Assembly (NCBI GenBank): GCA_014584635.1
Contig: JACTML010000056.1
Span: 1-7,192, forward strand
Length of the DNA stretch: 7,192 nt
Source of the DNA: Nitrosomonas eutropha
Lineage (GTDB): Bacteria; Pseudomonadota; Gammaproteobacteria; Burkholderiales; Nitrosomonadaceae
Direction: 5' to 3'
In this document: positions 5,984 to 7,192 of the stretch, piece by piece
Layout of the letters: each line of letters opens with the position of its first letter
How positions within the stretch are numbered: the stretch's first letter is position 1
Translations under genes and position numbers: made by a program
The notes under the pieces: generated by a model
Databases searched by the model: none
Seen by the model: only the letters and a program-made list of their open reading frames with translations
Told to the model about the DNA's origin: nothing

Positions 5984-7192
5984 ATGACTGCAACATCTGC
6001 TTCCCCTGCATCCGGCACGACCAAAAAATCTTCTGAAAAAATGTCTGGCGTGGAGTTGCGCGCCTCTATCAGTCTGGCAGGCGTTTATGCGCTGCGCATG
6101 TTCGGCCTGTTTATCATTCTTCCAGTTTTTACCTTTTTCGCCAAAGAGCTGCCGGGTGGAGATAATTACACACTGATCGGTATCGCGTTAGGCGCTTACG
6201 GATTGACGCAGGCGATCCTGCAGATTCCGTTCGGCTGGTTATCTGATCGTATCGGGCGCAAACCGGTTGTTTATCTCGGCCTGATTCTGTTTGCGCTGGG
6301 CAGTTTTGTCGCGGCGATGGCAACAGATATTTACTGGGTGATTTTTGGGCGGGTTATCCAGGGAGCAGGCGCGATTTCCGCTGCGGTGATGGCGCTGGCG
6401 GCTGATCTGACACGGGAAGAACATCGTACCAAGGCAATGGCCATGATCGGAGTAAGTATTGGCGCTGTTTTTGCGCTGTCACTGGTGTCTGCCCCGATAC
6501 TGAATCTGTGGATTGGCGTTCCCGGTATTTTCGCCATGACCGGCTGCCTGGCCATTCTGGCGATCCTGGTCATGTACAAGATCGTGCCAAATCCTGTGAT
6601 CAGCCGCTTTCATTCGGATACCGAAGTTACCAGCAGCCGCTTCAGTAATGTTTTGCGCAATCCGCAACTGTTGCGGCTGAACTACGGTATTTTCGCGTTG
6701 CATGCGGTATTGATGGCGCTGTGGCTGATTGTGCCGGTATCCCTGAAAGAAACGGGGCTGGATGCGGCACATCACTGGCAGGTTTATTTACCGGTCATGA
6801 TCGGTGCAGTGGTTCTGATGATTCCGGCCATTATTTATGCCGAGAAAAAGGCGCAGATGAAGCCGGTTTTCATCGCGGCAGTAGCGTTGTTGTTACTGGC
6901 GCAGATTTTGCTGGCAGCGTTCAATACCTCTTTCTGGGGGCTGGTTTTTGCGCTGCTGGTCTTTTTCACCGCGTTTAACCTACTGGAAGCCACACTGCCT
7001 TCGCTGATCTCGAAAATTGCACCCGTTGGCGCCAAGGGAACTGCCATCGGCATTTACAGCAGCACCCAGTTTCTGGGCGCGTTTGTCGGCTCCGGTCTGG
7101 GGGGGTATCTGTTCCAGCATTTTGGCTATTACGCCATGGCAGCAATGTGCAGCGGTTTGCTGATTCTCTGGCTGGTGCTGGCTGTTACCATG
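5984..7192 (+). CDS. MFS transporter, YajR-like (3' end beyond window)
   Basis: Inner-membrane major facilitator superfamily transporter, substrate unknown. The frame is open for 403 codons to the last base of the window with no stop, so the C-terminus is missing. It resembles E. coli YajR along its length, including [11 protein letters not shown] (38-48), [20 protein letters not shown] (72-91) and [11 protein letters not shown] (337-347). MFS motif A is [11 protein letters not shown] (84-94), and [10 protein letters not shown] (122-131) is the motif B region with R123. Hydrophobic segments fit about twelve helices, with a polar central loop (about 202-225). YajR has a C-terminal cytoplasmic domain (YAM); whether this protein does cannot be seen. 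The start is uncertain. The ATG at 5984 gives a polar Ser/Thr/Lys-rich lead, while the in-frame ATG at 6041 (M20) aligns better with the YajR N-terminus. Neither has a clear Shine-Dalgarno. It is transcribed divergently from uvrA across 74 nt. From memory, a transporter of this kind beside uvrA, often followed by ssb, is common in betaproteobacteria. Confidence 0.9.
   Translation, partial: MTATSASPASGTTKKSSEKMSGVELRASISLAGVYALRMFGLFIILPVFTFFAKELPGGDNYTLIGIALGAYGLTQAILQIPFGWLSDRIGRKPVVYLGLILFALGSFVAAMATDIYWVIFGRVIQGAGAISAAVMALAADLTREEHRTKAMAMIGVSIGAVFALSLVSAPILNLWIGVPGIFAMTGCLAILAILVMYKIVPNPVISRFHSDTEVTSSRFSNVLRNPQLLRLNYGIFALHAVLMALWLIVPVSLKETGLDAAHHWQVYLPVMIGAVVLMIPAIIYAEKKAQMKPVFIAAVALLLLAQILLAAFNTSFWGLVFALLVFFTAFNLLEATLPSLISKIAPVGAKGTAIGIYSSTQFLGAFVGSGLGGYLFQHFGYYAMAAMCSGLLILWLVLAVTM

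Overview
The window looks like an ordinary chromosomal housekeeping segment from a proteobacterium, most likely a betaproteobacterium. The protein sequences have that flavour, the base composition is mid-range, and three tRNA genes stand in the order Gly-Cys-Leu, the order of the E. coli glyW-cysT-leuZ cluster. A Nitrosomonas-like ammonia oxidiser is my best guess at genus level, but that is an impression from general similarity, not something the sequence proves.

Layout, left to right. (1) 29-472 (+): small inner-membrane protein of the YbaN/DUF454 family. (2) 531-1262 (+): RluF-like 23S rRNA pseudouridine synthase, 58 nt downstream and probably read from the same side. (3) 1263-1394: a 132-nt gap holding a consensus sigma70 promoter (1318-1345) that points at the tRNA genes. 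(4) 1395-1760 (+): tRNA-Gly(GCC), tRNA-Cys(GCA) and tRNA-Leu(UAA), all with encoded CCA, and an imperfect hairpin in the first spacer. (5) 1798-5909 (-): uvrA followed after 11 nt by a glycerate 2-kinase gene, arranged as an operon that converges on the tRNA genes. (6) 5910-5983: divergent intergenic region with a candidate uvrA promoter. (7) 5984-7192 (+): a YajR-like major facilitator transporter whose reading frame is still open at the window edge.

Functionally the genes concern translation (tRNAs, rRNA modification), nucleotide excision repair (UvrA), central carbon metabolism (glycerate phosphorylation) and membrane transport. They do not form one pathway. I see no mobile element, integrase, CRISPR array, toxin-antitoxin pair, defence gene or biosynthetic cluster, and no evidence for an undescribed system. 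Almost every base is explained by conserved genes. The points worth a second look are small: the tRNA promoter and spacer hairpin, convergent transcription without a visible terminator, a LexA-like but misspaced sequence at uvrA, the uvrA-glycerate kinase pairing, and several genes lacking an obvious Shine-Dalgarno sequence.
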